Of a stretch of DNA of 64,000 bases, positions 17,955 to 26,592 are shown piece by piece. The DNA is from Lentzea nigeriaca (GTDB lineage: Bacteria > Actinomycetota > Actinomycetes > Mycobacteriales > Pseudonocardiaceae). Position numbers and translations under genes: made by a program. The number at the start of each line of letters is the position of its first letter. Within the stretch, counting starts at the first letter, position 1. The stretch spans positions 186,001 through 250,000 of the forward strand of contig NZ_JAFBCX010000009.1 of the NCBI RefSeq assembly GCF_016907955.1, in the 5' to 3' direction. The notes under the pieces are model-generated. The model saw nothing but the letters and a program-made list of their open reading frames with translations. It made no database searches and was not told the origin of the DNA.

Positions 17955-18323
17955 ATGAGCGACATCGGGTACGCACTGCACCACGTCCAGCTGGCGATCC
18001 CGGCGGGCGCCGAGGACGACTGCCGCGCCTTCTACGTCGGCGTGCTCGGCATGAAAGAGGTGGAGAAGCCTCCAGCACTCGCCGCCCGAGGCGGGCTGTG
18101 GGTGCGGTCGGGGTCGTTGGAGATCCACCTCGGGGTCGAGGCGGAGTTCCGGCCGGCCCGCAAAGCGCATCCGGGCATCCTGGTCGGCGACCTGGACGCG
18201 CTCGCCGAGCGGCTCGCCGGCGCGGGCATCGAGATCACGTGGGACGAAAACTTCCGGGCCTTCCGCCGGTTCCACACCTTCGACAACGTCGGCAACCGGC
18301 TGGAGTTCATGGCGCCGGCGTGA
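17955..18323 (+). CDS. VOC-superfamily (glyoxalase-like) protein
   Basis: The 122-aa protein has the two beta-alpha-beta-beta-beta modules of the vicinal oxygen chelate fold: YALHHVQLAIPAG, CRAFYVGVLGMKEV, LEIHLGVE and a closing NRLEFMAPA. Metal ligands would be His in LHHVQL, His in LEIHLG and Glu in RLEFM. It could be a dioxygenase, isomerase or resistance protein; sequence alone does not decide. The ATG at 17955 is preceded by a weak site. Confidence 0.75.
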   Translation: MSDIGYALHHVQLAIPAGAEDDCRAFYVGVLGMKEVEKPPALAARGGLWVRSGSLEIHLGVEAEFRPARKAHPGILVGDLDALAERLAGAGIEITWDENFRAFRRFHTFDNVGNRLEFMAPA

Positions 18324-18416
18324 CGTGCGCGCGGCGACGTCCTCACGTCGGCGACGGGCCGGTAGGGCAGACTACGAGTGCTTTAGTCACCCGTGCTGAG
18401 ACCAGAGGAGGACGCC

Positions 18417-18704
18417 GTGGTCACCGCCATCGTGCTGATCCAGGCCGCCGCCGAACGCATTCCCGAGGCGGCGCAGGAGATCGCCGACATCGACGGAGTC
18501 ACGGAGGTGTACTCCTGCGCCGGTGACGTGGACCTGATCGCGCTCGTGCGGGTGAGCAAGCACGAGGACCTGGCCGCGCTGGTGCCGGGCAAGATCAGCA
18601 AGGTCGCGGGTGTGCTGAACACCGACACGCACATCGCGTTCCGCAGCTACTCGAAGCGCGACGACGAGGCGGCCTTCGCCATCGGGCTGGACGACGCCCA
18701 GTAG
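18417..18704 (+). CDS. Stand-alone Lrp/AsnC ligand-binding (RAM) domain protein
   Basis: The 95-aa protein is only the C-terminal regulator domain of Lrp/AsnC proteins (VTAIVLIQAA, VTEVYSCAGDVDLIALVRV, ISKVAGVLNTDTHIAF), without the helix-turn-helix. Such free-standing domains bind amino acids and oligomerise, and may modulate full-length Lrp proteins. The GTG at 18417 follows GAGGAGGAC. It converges on qcrB with a shared bidirectional terminator. Its neighbourhood beside the cytochrome bc1 genes is common in actinobacteria. Confidence 0.8.
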   Translation: MVTAIVLIQAAAERIPEAAQEIADIDGVTEVYSCAGDVDLIALVRVSKHEDLAALVPGKISKVAGVLNTDTHIAFRSYSKRDDEAAFAIGLDDAQ

Positions 18705-18722
18705 TCAGAACCTGACGCAAAC

Positions 18723-18756
18723 GAAAAGCCCCCGTGAACCATCACGGGGGCTTTCG
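18723..18756. terminator. Bidirectional terminator between Lrp-like gene and qcrB
   Basis: GAAAAGCCCCCGTG and CACGGGGGCTTTC form a stem with a 6-nt loop and A/T tracts on both sides, suiting both convergent transcripts. Confidence 0.85.
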
Positions 18757-18768
18757 CGGTTCGGAACG

Positions 18769-20433
18769 TCAGGCCTTCGGGTCGGCCGGCTTGCCAGCGA
18801 GCTCGCCTGCCTTGTCCTCGGCGCTGATCTCCTCGGAGGCGTGCGCCTTCTTGCGCGCGTTCTCCAGGGCCACGGTCTCCTCGACCGGGTCCGGCGACCA
18901 CGTGCTGCCGGCGACCGGGTGACCGGCCGAGCCGAGCTTGTTCATCTTCTTCGGCACCGACGCGCCCTGGTAGGCGAGCGGGAGCGGGTGACCGTGGTCG
19001 TCCACCGGGCCGAGCGGCTGGTGGATCTCGATGAACTCGCCGTGCGGCAGGCGCTTGATGATACCGGTCTCGACACCGTGCTCGAGCACCTCGCGGTCGC
19101 CGCGCTGCAGGCCGATGCAGATGCGGTAGGCGACGAAGTACGCGATCGGCGGCAGGATCAGCATGCCGATGCGGCCCATCCACGTCGTCAGGTTCAACGA
19201 GATGTCGAACTTGTACGCGAAGATGTCGTTGCCGCCCATGAGCAGCAGGACCATGAAGTACGTGATCGCCATCCAGCCGAGCGCGGTGCGGACGGGCACG
19301 TCACGCGGGCGCTGCAGCAGGTTGTGATGCGCGTAGTCCTTGGTCATCTTGCGCTCGATCCACGGGTAGACCGCCGCGATGCCGGTCAGCAGCGGCAGAC
19401 CGAGGATGAACGGCAGGAACGGCGCCGGGATCGTGTAGTTGCCCAGGTAGAACTCCCACGCGGGCCAGATGCGGACCAGGCCGTCGGTCCAGCCCATGTA
19501 CCAGTCCGGCTGCGAACCGGCGGACACCTGCGCGGGGTTGTACGGGCCGAAGTTCCAGATCGGGTTGATCTGGAAGACGCCACCCATGATCGCGATGACA
19601 CCGACGACGATGGCGAAGAAGCCACCGCCCTTGGCCGCGAACACCGGCATGATGCGGACGCCGACGACGTTGGTCTCCTTGCGGCCCACGCCGGGGAACT
19701 GCGTGTGCTTCTGGTACCAGACCAGCGCGAGGTGCGCCGCGATCAGGCCGAGGATGATCGCCGGGATCAGCAGGATGTGCGCGGTGTAGAGCATCGGGAT
19801 GATGTCCGTGCCGGGGAACTCCCCGCCGAACATCAGCCAGTTCAGCCACGTGCCGATGACCGGGAACGAGATCAGCAGCGCCGCCATGACGCGGAGACCG
19901 GTGCCGGAGAGCAGGTCGTCCGGCAGCGAGTAGCCGAGGAAGCCCTCGATCGCGCCGAGCATGAACAGCACGATGCCGATGACCCAGTTGATCTCACGCG
20001 GCTTGCGGAACGCGCCGGTGAAGAAGATCCGGAACATGTGCACGACGATCGCGGCCATGAACAGCAGCGCCGCCCAGTGGTGCACCTGGCGGACGAACAG
20101 ACCACCGCGCGTCTCGAACGAGATGTCGAGGGTCGAGGCGAACGCACGCGACATCTCGATGCCGCGCAGGTTCTCGAACGCGCCGTTGTAGGTGACCTCG
20201 GTCATCGACGGGTCGAAGAACAACGCCAGGTACGTACCCGACAGCAACAGCACGATGAAGCTGTACAGCGCGATCTCACCGAGCAGGAACGACCAGTGCG
20301 TCGGGAAGACCTTGTTCAGCTGTTTGCGCAGGCCAGCGGCTGCGTGGTAGCGCTCGTCGGCAGCGTTGGCCGCCGCTCCGGCGACGCGCGCGGCCGCGTT
20401 GGCCGGCTTCGTCGGCGTGGTGATGGCACTCAT
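18769..20433 (-). CDS. qcrB: Cytochrome bc1 complex cytochrome b subunit
   Basis: The 554-aa membrane subunit oxidises menaquinol in the bc1-aa3 supercomplex. It contains paired haem-ligand histidines in the second and fourth helices (VRQVHHWAALLFMAAIVVHM and YTAHILLIPAIILGLIAAHL), the Qo-site region, and PDWYMGWTDG. It is longer than mitochondrial cytochrome b, with the C-terminal cytosolic extension typical of Actinobacteria. The ATG at 20433 overlaps the qcrA stop (ATGA). It is the last gene of the operon ctaE-qcrC-qcrA-qcrB. This subunit is the known target of Q203-type inhibitors in mycobacteria. Confidence 0.95.
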   Translation of the reverse strand: MSAITTPTKPANAAARVAGAAANAADERYHAAAGLRKQLNKVFPTHWSFLLGEIALYSFIVLLLSGTYLALFFDPSMTEVTYNGAFENLRGIEMSRAFASTLDISFETRGGLFVRQVHHWAALLFMAAIVVHMFRIFFTGAFRKPREINWVIGIVLFMLGAIEGFLGYSLPDDLLSGTGLRVMAALLISFPVIGTWLNWLMFGGEFPGTDIIPMLYTAHILLIPAIILGLIAAHLALVWYQKHTQFPGVGRKETNVVGVRIMPVFAAKGGGFFAIVVGVIAIMGGVFQINPIWNFGPYNPAQVSAGSQPDWYMGWTDGLVRIWPAWEFYLGNYTIPAPFLPFILGLPLLTGIAAVYPWIERKMTKDYAHHNLLQRPRDVPVRTALGWMAITYFMVLLLMGGNDIFAYKFDISLNLTTWMGRIGMLILPPIAYFVAYRICIGLQRGDREVLEHGVETGIIKRLPHGEFIEIHQPLGPVDDHGHPLPLAYQGASVPKKMNKLGSAGHPVAGSTWSPDPVEETVALENARKKAHASEEISAEDKAGELAGKPADPKA

Positions 20434-21554
20434 GACTTCCGCTCCCAGAACGCCGGACCCACAGCCTCGATGAAGTCGCTGCGGGCAACCAAGTATCCCT
20501 CTTCGTCCACAGTGATAGGAAGCTGGGGAAGAGGACGGGTCGCCGGACCGAACCGCGGCTTGGCGTACTCGAACACGTCGAACTGCGACTGGTGGCACGG
20601 GCAGAGCAGCAGACCGGTCTGCTGCTCGAACAGCGAGGTCGGGCAACCCAGGTGCGTGCAGATCTTCGAGTACGCGTACAGGTCGCCGTAGTTGAAGTCT
20701 TCCTGGCCGGCGCGCTTGGTGATCGCCTGGTTCGGGCGCATGCGGATGAGCATGACCGGCGCGTCGGACCGCTTGAGGGCGGCGACCAGGGCTTCCTCGT
20801 TGTCGCGCTCCGACTCGCGGAACGGGAACACCGTCTCGAAGCCGCCCGGCTCGACGTCCTCGGGACGCACCAGGGAGACCTCGTGGAAGTTGCCGGTGTG
20901 GCGGCGGAGGTAGACCTTCTCGCCCTTCTCGGACTTCCAGCCGGTGTGCCACAGCGAGGCCTTGGTCTCGCTGTCGGAGTGCGGGTTCTTGATGAGCGCG
21001 CCCAGCGGGACGGCCGCCACGCCCAGACCCAGCACGCCGGCGCCGAGGCCCGCGGTGCGCTTGATCAGGCTGCGGCGCGCGATGCCGCTGCGCTCACCGG
21101 CGTCGGCGAGCTCGGCGACCAGCGTGGCGCGGTCGACCTCGGCCGACGCGCCGTCGTGACGCTGCTGCACCGCGAGCTCGTCCGGGATGAACTTCTTGGT
21201 GTAGAGCAGCGCGCCGACGCCCAGGCCCACCACCGACAGGCCCAGGAAGAGACCGATCAGCGGGTTGTAGAGCATGTGCAGCAGGTGGCCGTCGGTGTGC
21301 GGGGCCTCGTACTGCCACGGCCAGAACAGGAACACGCCGAGGAAGGCGAGCCCCGACAGCGCGGAGATCATGAACCACAGCGCGACGACCCGCTGAGCGC
21401 GACGCTCGGCGCGGGTGCCGGGGACCGGCCACTTCTCCTCGTAGTGGACGAGCTCGACGCCGTCCATCTTCGTGCCGAGCTTGACGAGGTCGTCCCGGCT
21501 CATCTCCGCGAGCTCTGCCTCGCTGGGCAGCTCGGTCGGCTTGTCGCCGCTCAT
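20430..21554 (-). CDS. qcrA: Cytochrome bc1 complex Rieske iron-sulfur subunit
   Basis: The 374-aa Rieske protein has three predicted membrane helices (for example WFMISALSGLAFLGVFLFW), the third preceded by a Tat-like RRSLIKRT motif, and a C-terminal Rieske fold with 2Fe-2S ligands in CTHLGCP and CPCHQSQFD. The long N-terminal part with two extra helices is the actinobacterial form. It transfers electrons from menaquinol to the dihaem cytochrome QcrC. The start overlaps the qcrC stop by four bases and its stop overlaps qcrB. Confidence 0.95.
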   Translation of the reverse strand: MSGDKPTELPSEAELAEMSRDDLVKLGTKMDGVELVHYEEKWPVPGTRAERRAQRVVALWFMISALSGLAFLGVFLFWPWQYEAPHTDGHLLHMLYNPLIGLFLGLSVVGLGVGALLYTKKFIPDELAVQQRHDGASAEVDRATLVAELADAGERSGIARRSLIKRTAGLGAGVLGLGVAAVPLGALIKNPHSDSETKASLWHTGWKSEKGEKVYLRRHTGNFHEVSLVRPEDVEPGGFETVFPFRESERDNEEALVAALKRSDAPVMLIRMRPNQAITKRAGQEDFNYGDLYAYSKICTHLGCPTSLFEQQTGLLLCPCHQSQFDVFEYAKPRFGPATRPLPQLPITVDEEGYLVARSDFIEAVGPAFWERKS

Positions 21555-22363
21555 GCCTTGGCTCCGATCCAGAGGGTCACGCCGATGAGCGCGGCGATAC
21601 CCACGATGAACGCGATCAATCCCTCGGACACGGGTCCGAACCCGCCTAGGGGGTTACCGCCGGAGTTGTTGTTTCCGTCGGTGACCGACTTGACGTACGC
21701 GATGATGTCTTTCTTCTCTTCCGGCGTGAGCTGGCGCTCGCCGAACTTCGGCATGTTCTGCGGGCCGGTCAGCATCGCCGTGTAGATCTGCTCCTCGGCC
21801 ACACCGTCGAGCGTCGGCGCGAACTTGCCGGACGACAGCGCACCGCCACGACCCGTGAAGTTGTGGCAGCTGGCGCAGTTGAGGCGGAAGAGCTCGCCAC
21901 CGCGCGCCGGGTTGTCGCCGCGCAGGGCCTCACCGGTCTCGGAGGGCTTCTTCGGGCCCTCGCCACCGTTCGCGGTGATGTAGGCCATCAGCGCGTTGAT
22001 CTGCTCCGGAGAGAGCTTCGCGGGCTTGCGGACGGCCTGCGCCTCCTGCCGCGCCATGGGCATGCGGCCGGAGGAAGTCTGGAAGTAGACCGCGGCGTCG
22101 CCGACGCCGATCAGGCTCGGCCCGCGGTCCTTGACGCCCTCGAGCGAGCTGCCGTGGCAGCTCAGGCAGGTGTTGAGGTAGATCTGCTCGCCCTGGCGGA
22201 CCAGTGCGTCCTGCTGCTGTGCGTTGGCGGTCTGCGCCTGGGGCGCGAACGCGGCGAACAGCATGCCGGCACTCAGCAGGCCGAAGCCCAGCGCGAGCAG
22301 GCCGGCGACCCGGCGGCGCAGCTTCGTGCGGGCGCCGCGAGGGCGTTTCGTAGTGGTGGTCAT
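21551..22363 (-). CDS. qcrC: Dihaem cytochrome c subunit of the bc1 complex
   Basis: The 270-aa protein has an N-terminal membrane segment, two cytochrome c domains with CLSCH and CASCH haem c motifs, methionine ligands in each domain, and a C-terminal anchor helix (EGLIAFIVGIAALIGVTLWI). It replaces the soluble cytochrome c of other bacteria, passing electrons directly to oxidase subunit CtaC. I chose the ATG at 22363 over an in-frame TTG four codons earlier. It overlaps qcrA by four bases. Confidence 0.93.
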   Translation of the reverse strand: MTTTTKRPRGARTKLRRRVAGLLALGFGLLSAGMLFAAFAPQAQTANAQQQDALVRQGEQIYLNTCLSCHGSSLEGVKDRGPSLIGVGDAAVYFQTSSGRMPMARQEAQAVRKPAKLSPEQINALMAYITANGGEGPKKPSETGEALRGDNPARGGELFRLNCASCHNFTGRGGALSSGKFAPTLDGVAEEQIYTAMLTGPQNMPKFGERQLTPEEKKDIIAYVKSVTDGNNNSGGNPLGGFGPVSEGLIAFIVGIAALIGVTLWIGAKA

Positions 22364-22424
22364 GGTGTGCGGCAACCCTTGCTGTCAGTTCGGGAGCTCG
22401 TGGCTTTGCTGTGTGCTGACTAGG

Positions 22425-23036
22425 TCAGGGCACGATGTAGATGACGGCGAACAGGCCGATCCACACGACGTCGACGAAGTGCCAGTAGTACGACACGACG
22501 ATCGCCGAGGTGGCCTGAGCCGGGGTGAACTTGCTGAGCTTCGTCCGGATCAACAGGTAGACGAACGCGATCAGACCACCGATGACGTGCAGGCCGTGGA
22601 AGCCGGTCGTCAGGTAGAAGACCGTGCCGTAGGCCGACGACGGGATGGTCGTTCCCTCGTGGACGAGGTGGTAGTACTCACCAGCCTGGCCGCCGACGAA
22701 GGTCGCGCCCATGATCAGCGTCACGATGTACCAGCGACGCAGACCGAAGACGTCACCCCGCTCGGCCGCGAACACGCCCCACTGGCACGTGAACGACGAC
22801 GCCACGAGGATGATCGTGAAGAACGACGCATAGGGGACGTTGAGCTCAGTGGGCGGCGGAGGCCAATGCCCCGTGTCGTTCTGGGCCTTCACCGTGAAGA
22901 ACATGGCGAAGAGGCCAGCGAAGAACATGAGCTCGCTGGACAGCCAGACGATCGTGCCGACGCTGACCATGTTCGGACGGTTCAGCGAGTGCACGCGCTG
23001 GCCGATTGAAGGCGCTGCCGTGGTCACGGGCAGCAT
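22425..23036 (-). CDS. ctaE: Cytochrome c oxidase subunit III
   Basis: The 203-aa protein has five hydrophobic segments and typical subunit III motifs (HVIGGLIAFVYLL, YYWHFVDVVWIGLF). Its length equals that of mycobacterial CtaE. It stabilises subunit I of the aa3 oxidase; ctaD is not in the window. The ATG at 23036 is chosen for length; the frame continues 16 codons upstream without another good start. It is the promoter-proximal gene of the operon. Confidence 0.93.
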   Translation of the reverse strand: MLPVTTAAPSIGQRVHSLNRPNMVSVGTIVWLSSELMFFAGLFAMFFTVKAQNDTGHWPPPPTELNVPYASFFTIILVASSFTCQWGVFAAERGDVFGLRRWYIVTLIMGATFVGGQAGEYYHLVHEGTTIPSSAYGTVFYLTTGFHGLHVIGGLIAFVYLLIRTKLSKFTPAQATSAIVVSYYWHFVDVVWIGLFAVIYIVP

Positions 23037-23129
23037 TATTGCTTGCGCTATTTCCGTCCGCCCATCGGGTCCTGGGCGGATCATGGGTCGGCTGGGTCAC
23101 ACAGCGGGTGATCGCGAGGAGATCAACGG

Positions 23130-23531
23130 ATGGGCTTGCTGAGCCGATTGCGGGACTTACTGCACCGACAGGACGAACCGGCGTTGTCGATCGGCGATCC
23201 GGCGCTCGTCGTGGTCGTCGAGGCGTTCGACATCGCGGAGGCCGATTCGGCCGCTTTGGCCCGTTCCCCGCAGTGGCGTGCGGGCGAGCTCGCGGTGCTG
23301 CGGCACCACGTCCGTATCCCCGCTGACCAGGTAGAACGCGCGCGTGAGCTGCTCGCGCCGGACGGCTGGGTGCTCGCCGCAGGTGATATATCGCATATCA
23401 GTCGTGTGCAGAAGCTGGATGCTCTGCACTGCGCCCAGGAACGGTCGCGGATGGCGTCGCTGGCTCAGCGGCTGGGCGGCGAAGCCCTGGGGTGGGACGC
23501 CCTTCAACCATCACCACCGCCCGCCCGATAG
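23130..23531 (+). CDS. Conserved actinobacterial hypothetical protein
   Basis: The 133-aa soluble protein opens MGLLSRLRDLLHR, an amphipathic helix, and contains a VVVVEAFD strand, a region VERARELLAPDGWVLAA resembling an ACT/ferredoxin-like fold, and a C-terminal LHCAQERSRMASLAQR helix. It is divergent from ctaE. The AT-rich motif at 23384-23402 encodes GDISHIS with an ATA codon in the middle of the protein. I do not recognise a characterised family. Confidence 0.7.
   Translation: MGLLSRLRDLLHRQDEPALSIGDPALVVVVEAFDIAEADSAALARSPQWRAGELAVLRHHVRIPADQVERARELLAPDGWVLAAGDISHISRVQKLDALHCAQERSRMASLAQRLGGEALGWDALQPSPPPAR
23384..23402. repeat. AT-rich iterated motif inside a coding region
   Basis: TGATATATCGCATATCAGT is a near-perfect 19-bp palindrome and a member of the dispersed motif family. 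It is read in frame as part of the hypothetical gene. Confidence 0.6.
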
Positions 23532-23596
23532 CATCGCGGCGACCTTGGTCACTTTTCTTCAGGACCGCAGTCGCAGCAGCAGCGGAGGATCGTGAG

Positions 23597-24007
23597 ATGA
23601 GCACGCAGACCACGAAGATCCTGGTGTTCAGCCACCGGCCCGAGGTGCGTGAGACGATCATCACTGCCGTCGGCCGCCGTCCCGCGCCGGACCTGCCGCG
23701 CGTCGACTACGTCGAGGCCGGTGCGATCGCCGACGTCCTCTACGAGGTCGACAACGGCTCGATCGACCTGCTGATTCTCGACGGCGAGGCGCAGCCGACC
23801 GGCGGCATGGGCCTGTCGCGCCAGCTCAAGGACGAGATCACGAACTGCCCGCCGATCGTCGTCGCGGTGCGCCGCAAGGACGACCGCTGGCTCGCGACGT
23901 GGTCGCAGGCCGACGCGGTGCTCGTGCACCCGCTGGACCCGCTGGCCGCCGCCGAGACCGTGGCCGAGGTGCTGCGGGGCTCGGCTGTTCCTGTCGTCAA
24001 GGGCTGA
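23597..24007 (+). CDS. Response-regulator receiver-like protein without output domain
   Basis: The 136-aa protein resembles a CheY-type receiver: KILVFSHRP, DLLILDGEAQ (probable phospho-acceptor Asp), and a PLDPLAAAETVAEVL helix. There is no DNA-binding domain. The conserved switch Lys is not in its canonical setting, so phosphorylation is uncertain. It lies 6 bp upstream of trpD and is probably co-transcribed. The ATG at 23597 follows GGAGGATCGTGAG. Confidence 0.7.
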   Translation: MSTQTTKILVFSHRPEVRETIITAVGRRPAPDLPRVDYVEAGAIADVLYEVDNGSIDLLILDGEAQPTGGMGLSRQLKDEITNCPPIVVAVRRKDDRWLATWSQADAVLVHPLDPLAAAETVAEVLRGSAVPVVKG

Positions 24008-24013
24008 TCGGCC

Positions 24014-25054
24014 ATGAGCCAGCGCACCTGGCCCTCGCTGCTCAACCGGCTGATCGACGGCGTCGACCTGACCGCCGACGACACCGCCTGGGGAATGGAC
24101 CAGGTGATGTCGGGTGAGGCGACCCCGGCGCAGGTCGCGGCGTTCGTCGTCGCGTTGCGTGCCAAGGGCGAGACGCCGGAGGAGATCGACGGCCTCGCGA
24201 CGATGATGCTGAACCACGCCCGCCGCTTCACCGTGGACGTGCGGGCGACGGACATCGTGGGCACCGGCGGCGATCATTCCGGCTCGGTGAACATTTCGAC
24301 GATGGCCGCGATCGTCACGGCCGCCGCGGGCGTGCCCGTGGTGAAGCACGGCAACCGCGCGGCGTCGTCCCAGTGCGGCACGGCGGACGTGCTGGAGGCG
24401 CTGGGCGTCGCGATCGACCTGCCGCCTGAGGGCGTGCAGGCCACGGTGCGGGAACTGGGCATCGGCTTCTGCTTCGCCCCGGTGTTCCACCCGGGATTCC
24501 GGCACGCGGGCCCGGTGCGCCGCGAGATCGGCATCCCGACATCGTTCAACCTGCTCGGCCCGCTGACGAACCCGGCACAGCCCACCGTCGGCCTGATCGG
24601 CTGCGCGAGGGCCGCCGCGGCGCCGCTGATCGCCGGTGTGTTCGCCCGGCGCCGCAACACCGCGCTGGTGGTGCGGGGCGACGACGGCCTCGACGAGATC
24701 ACCACGACCACGACGACGTCGGCCTGGCTCGCCCAGGACGGTGTCGTGCGCACGGCGACCATCGACCCTGCCCTGCTCGGGGTGAAGCCCGCACGCGAGG
24801 AGGACCTGAAGGGCGGCGACGCGTCCGTCAACGCTCAGGTGGTCCGCGACCTGGTGGCAGGCAAGACGGGTTCGGTGCGGGACGCGGTGCTCGTGAACGC
24901 CGCCGGTGCGATCGCGGCGCACGGCGGATTCTCCGACGACCTGAACGCCGACCTGGCGGCCGCGCTGAGCCGTGCGGCGGACGCCGTCGACTCGGGCGCG
25001 GCGGCGACGCTGCTGAGTCGCTGGGTGGAGCTCTCCACGGCCCTGAAGGGCTAG
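24014..25054 (+). CDS. trpD: Anthranilate phosphoribosyltransferase
   Basis: The 346-aa enzyme joins anthranilate and PRPP in the second committed step of tryptophan synthesis. It has the signature GTGGDHSGSVNISTMAA, KHGNRAASSQCGTADVLEALG (glycine-rich PRPP loop), and the metal-binding DDGLDE. Length is normal for a monofunctional TrpD. It is not next to other trp genes, as in M. tuberculosis (Rv2192c). The ATG at 24014 has no strong ribosome-binding site and may rely on coupling to the preceding gene. Confidence 0.93.
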   Translation: MSQRTWPSLLNRLIDGVDLTADDTAWGMDQVMSGEATPAQVAAFVVALRAKGETPEEIDGLATMMLNHARRFTVDVRATDIVGTGGDHSGSVNISTMAAIVTAAAGVPVVKHGNRAASSQCGTADVLEALGVAIDLPPEGVQATVRELGIGFCFAPVFHPGFRHAGPVRREIGIPTSFNLLGPLTNPAQPTVGLIGCARAAAAPLIAGVFARRRNTALVVRGDDGLDEITTTTTTSAWLAQDGVVRTATIDPALLGVKPAREEDLKGGDASVNAQVVRDLVAGKTGSVRDAVLVNAAGAIAAHGGFSDDLNADLAAALSRAADAVDSGAAATLLSRWVELSTALKG

Positions 25055-25058
25055 TTCG

Positions 25059-25084
25059 GTCACGCGCCGTCCCCGGCGCGTGAC
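25059..25084 (+). terminator. Hairpin after trpD
   Basis: GTCACGCGCCG and CGGCGCGTGAC form an 11-bp stem with a 4-nt loop five bases after the stop, followed by CCTTCT. Confidence 0.55.
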
Positions 25085-25189
25085 CCTTCTCGCACGGAAG
25101 CCGCATCGGTGTAGCCCGAGCGAGTGACCGGCCGGAGATGCGCACCACGTGGTAACGCGTCGGCAATCGCCACCTGGAATGCTGGAGGC

Positions 25190-25861
25190 ATGGTCCTCTA
25201 CCCGGTGATGAAGCATGTCGTCGCACGCGCAGCCCGTCTCGTTTACCGCCCGGTGGTCGACGGTCTGGAGAACATCCCCACCGACGGCCCCGTCATCCTG
25301 GCTGCGAACCACCTCAGCTTCATCGACAGCGTCGTGATCCCCATGGTCGTGCCGCGGCGCGTGTCGTTCCTCGCGAAGGCGGAGTACTTCACCGGTACCG
25401 GGGTGAAGGGTTCGCTGTCCCGCTGGTTCTTCTCGTCGCTCGGGCACGTGCCGGTGCACCGCGGCAAGGGCCGCGACGCGCGCGCCGCGCTCGACACCGC
25501 CGCCGAGATCCTCGGGCGCGGTGAGGCCTTCGCGATCTACCCGGAGGGCACCCGCTCGCTCGACGGCATGCTGCACCGCGGCCGCACCGGTGTGGCCCGC
25601 ATGGCCCTCGAGTCCGGGGCGCCGGTCGTGCCGGTGGGCATCATCGGCACGGACAAGGTGCAGCCCGTGGGCAGCAAGATCCCGAAGATCGTCCCCGTGA
25701 CGGTCCGTTTCGGCGAGCCGCTCGACTTCAGCCGCTACGACGGCATGCAGGAGTCGCTGCCGGTGCTGCGCAGCGTCACCGACGAGATCATCTACCGCAT
25801 CCTGGACCTGAGCGGCCAGGAGTACGTCGACGCGTACCAGAAGACCCCGGTCGCGGCGTAG
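25190..25861 (+). CDS. plsC: 1-acylglycerol-3-phosphate acyltransferase family protein
   Basis: The 223-aa PlsC-type acyltransferase has the HX4D catalytic motif in NHLSFIDS and the glycerol-phosphate-binding YPEGTRS block, with VPVGIIGTDKVQP as block IV. It should acylate lysophosphatidic acid or a related lipid at the membrane. It corresponds to the Rv2182c group, here relocated beside trpD and ctaF. GGAGG is only one base from the ATG at 25190, an unusual spacing, so the exact start is open (another ATG is at 25208). Confidence 0.85.
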   Translation: MVLYPVMKHVVARAARLVYRPVVDGLENIPTDGPVILAANHLSFIDSVVIPMVVPRRVSFLAKAEYFTGTGVKGSLSRWFFSSLGHVPVHRGKGRDARAALDTAAEILGRGEAFAIYPEGTRSLDGMLHRGRTGVARMALESGAPVVPVGIIGTDKVQPVGSKIPKIVPVTVRFGEPLDFSRYDGMQESLPVLRSVTDEIIYRILDLSGQEYVDAYQKTPVAA

Positions 25862-25888
25862 CGCCTCTGCGACGCTCTCAGGACCTGC

Positions 25889-25932
25889 AAAGGGCCCTTC
25901 CTGCCACCACGCGTGGCGGGGAGGGCTCTTTC
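25889..25932 (+). terminator. Terminator after plsC
   Basis: AAAGGGCCCTTCC pairs with GGAGGGCTCTTT around an inner CCACGCGTGG palindrome, ending in TTTCG. Confidence 0.75.
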
Positions 25933-25935
25933 GCG

Positions 25936-26166
25936 TGATATATGACATGCGAGATGCGATATATCGGATATCGGATATCGGATACGACACATCGCATATG
26001 GGATCTCCGGCGCGCGCGGAGGGTCGGACGCGTTGGCCGGAGATATCCAGTATGCGATGTATCACAGGTGGGATATCGGCCCGGACAACCGCGGAAACGC
26101 CTGAGGCCCCCTCCGTGACGGAGAGGGCCTCAGACGCGAGCTATATCCGATATACCGGATATCAGT
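25936..26166. repeat. Dense AT-rich motif cluster between plsC and ctaF
   Basis: This 231-bp block has the highest density of GATATC/GATATATC motifs in the window. TGATATATGACAT starts it at 25936. GCGATATATCGG at 25956 leads into three tandem ATATCGG heptamers (25961-25981). ATGCGAT (25954, 26052) and its inverse ATCGCAT (25991) flank. AGATATCC and GGATATCGG follow at 26041-26079, then CTATATCCGATATACCGGAT up to 26160. The last copy contains the ctaF stop codon. The iteron-like layout suggests a protein-binding array; no function is known to me. Confidence 0.7.
26101..26133 (-). terminator. Terminator for ctaCF within the motif cluster
   Basis: CTGAGGCCCCCTCCG and CGGAGAGGGCCTCAG form a stem with one mismatch, 29 bp beyond the ctaF stop. 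Confidence 0.6.
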
Positions 26167-26578
26167 CGTGGTTGGGTCCGGTGTGGTACTCGAACACCAG
26201 GCCGCCGACCATGACCAGCACCAGGATGATGGCGACCACGAGCAGCCACACGTGCCAGAACGCCACCGCGACACCGGCGGTCGCCGCCGCGGCCGCGAGG
26301 CCGACCGGCCAGTACGAGCCCGGGCTGAAGAAGCCCAGCTCACCGGCGCCGTCGGAGACCTCGGCCTCGGGGTTGTCCTCCGGCCGCACCTCGATGCGAC
26401 GGGCCACGAACCGGAAGTAGGTGCCGGAGATGAGGGCCAGGCCGCCGGTCAGCGCGAGCGCCACCGTACCGGTGGGCTCGACGTGGCCGGTCGCCGCGTG
26501 CGTCCAAAAGCCGTAGACGATGGCCATGAAGAACGAGAAGGCCATCACCAGGTCGAATACGCGAGCTTCGATCTTCAT
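26162..26578 (-). CDS. ctaF: Cytochrome c oxidase subunit IV (actinobacterial)
   Basis: The 138-aa membrane protein has four hydrophobic segments (MAFSFFMAIVYGFW, VALALTGGLALISGTYF, PVGLAAAAATAGVAVAFW, WLLVVAIILVLVMVGGLVF), matching actinobacterial CtaF (Rv2199c), a structural subunit of the aa3 oxidase. It follows ctaC by 14 bp. Its TGA stop (26162-26164) is part of an ACTGATATC motif copy, so the coding end and the repeat cluster are fused. Confidence 0.92.
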   Translation of the reverse strand: MKIEARVFDLVMAFSFFMAIVYGFWTHAATGHVEPTGTVALALTGGLALISGTYFRFVARRIEVRPEDNPEAEVSDGAGELGFFSPGSYWPVGLAAAAATAGVAVAFWHVWLLVVAIILVLVMVGGLVFEYHTGPNHD

Positions 26579-26592
26579 CGCGGGGCGTGTCC

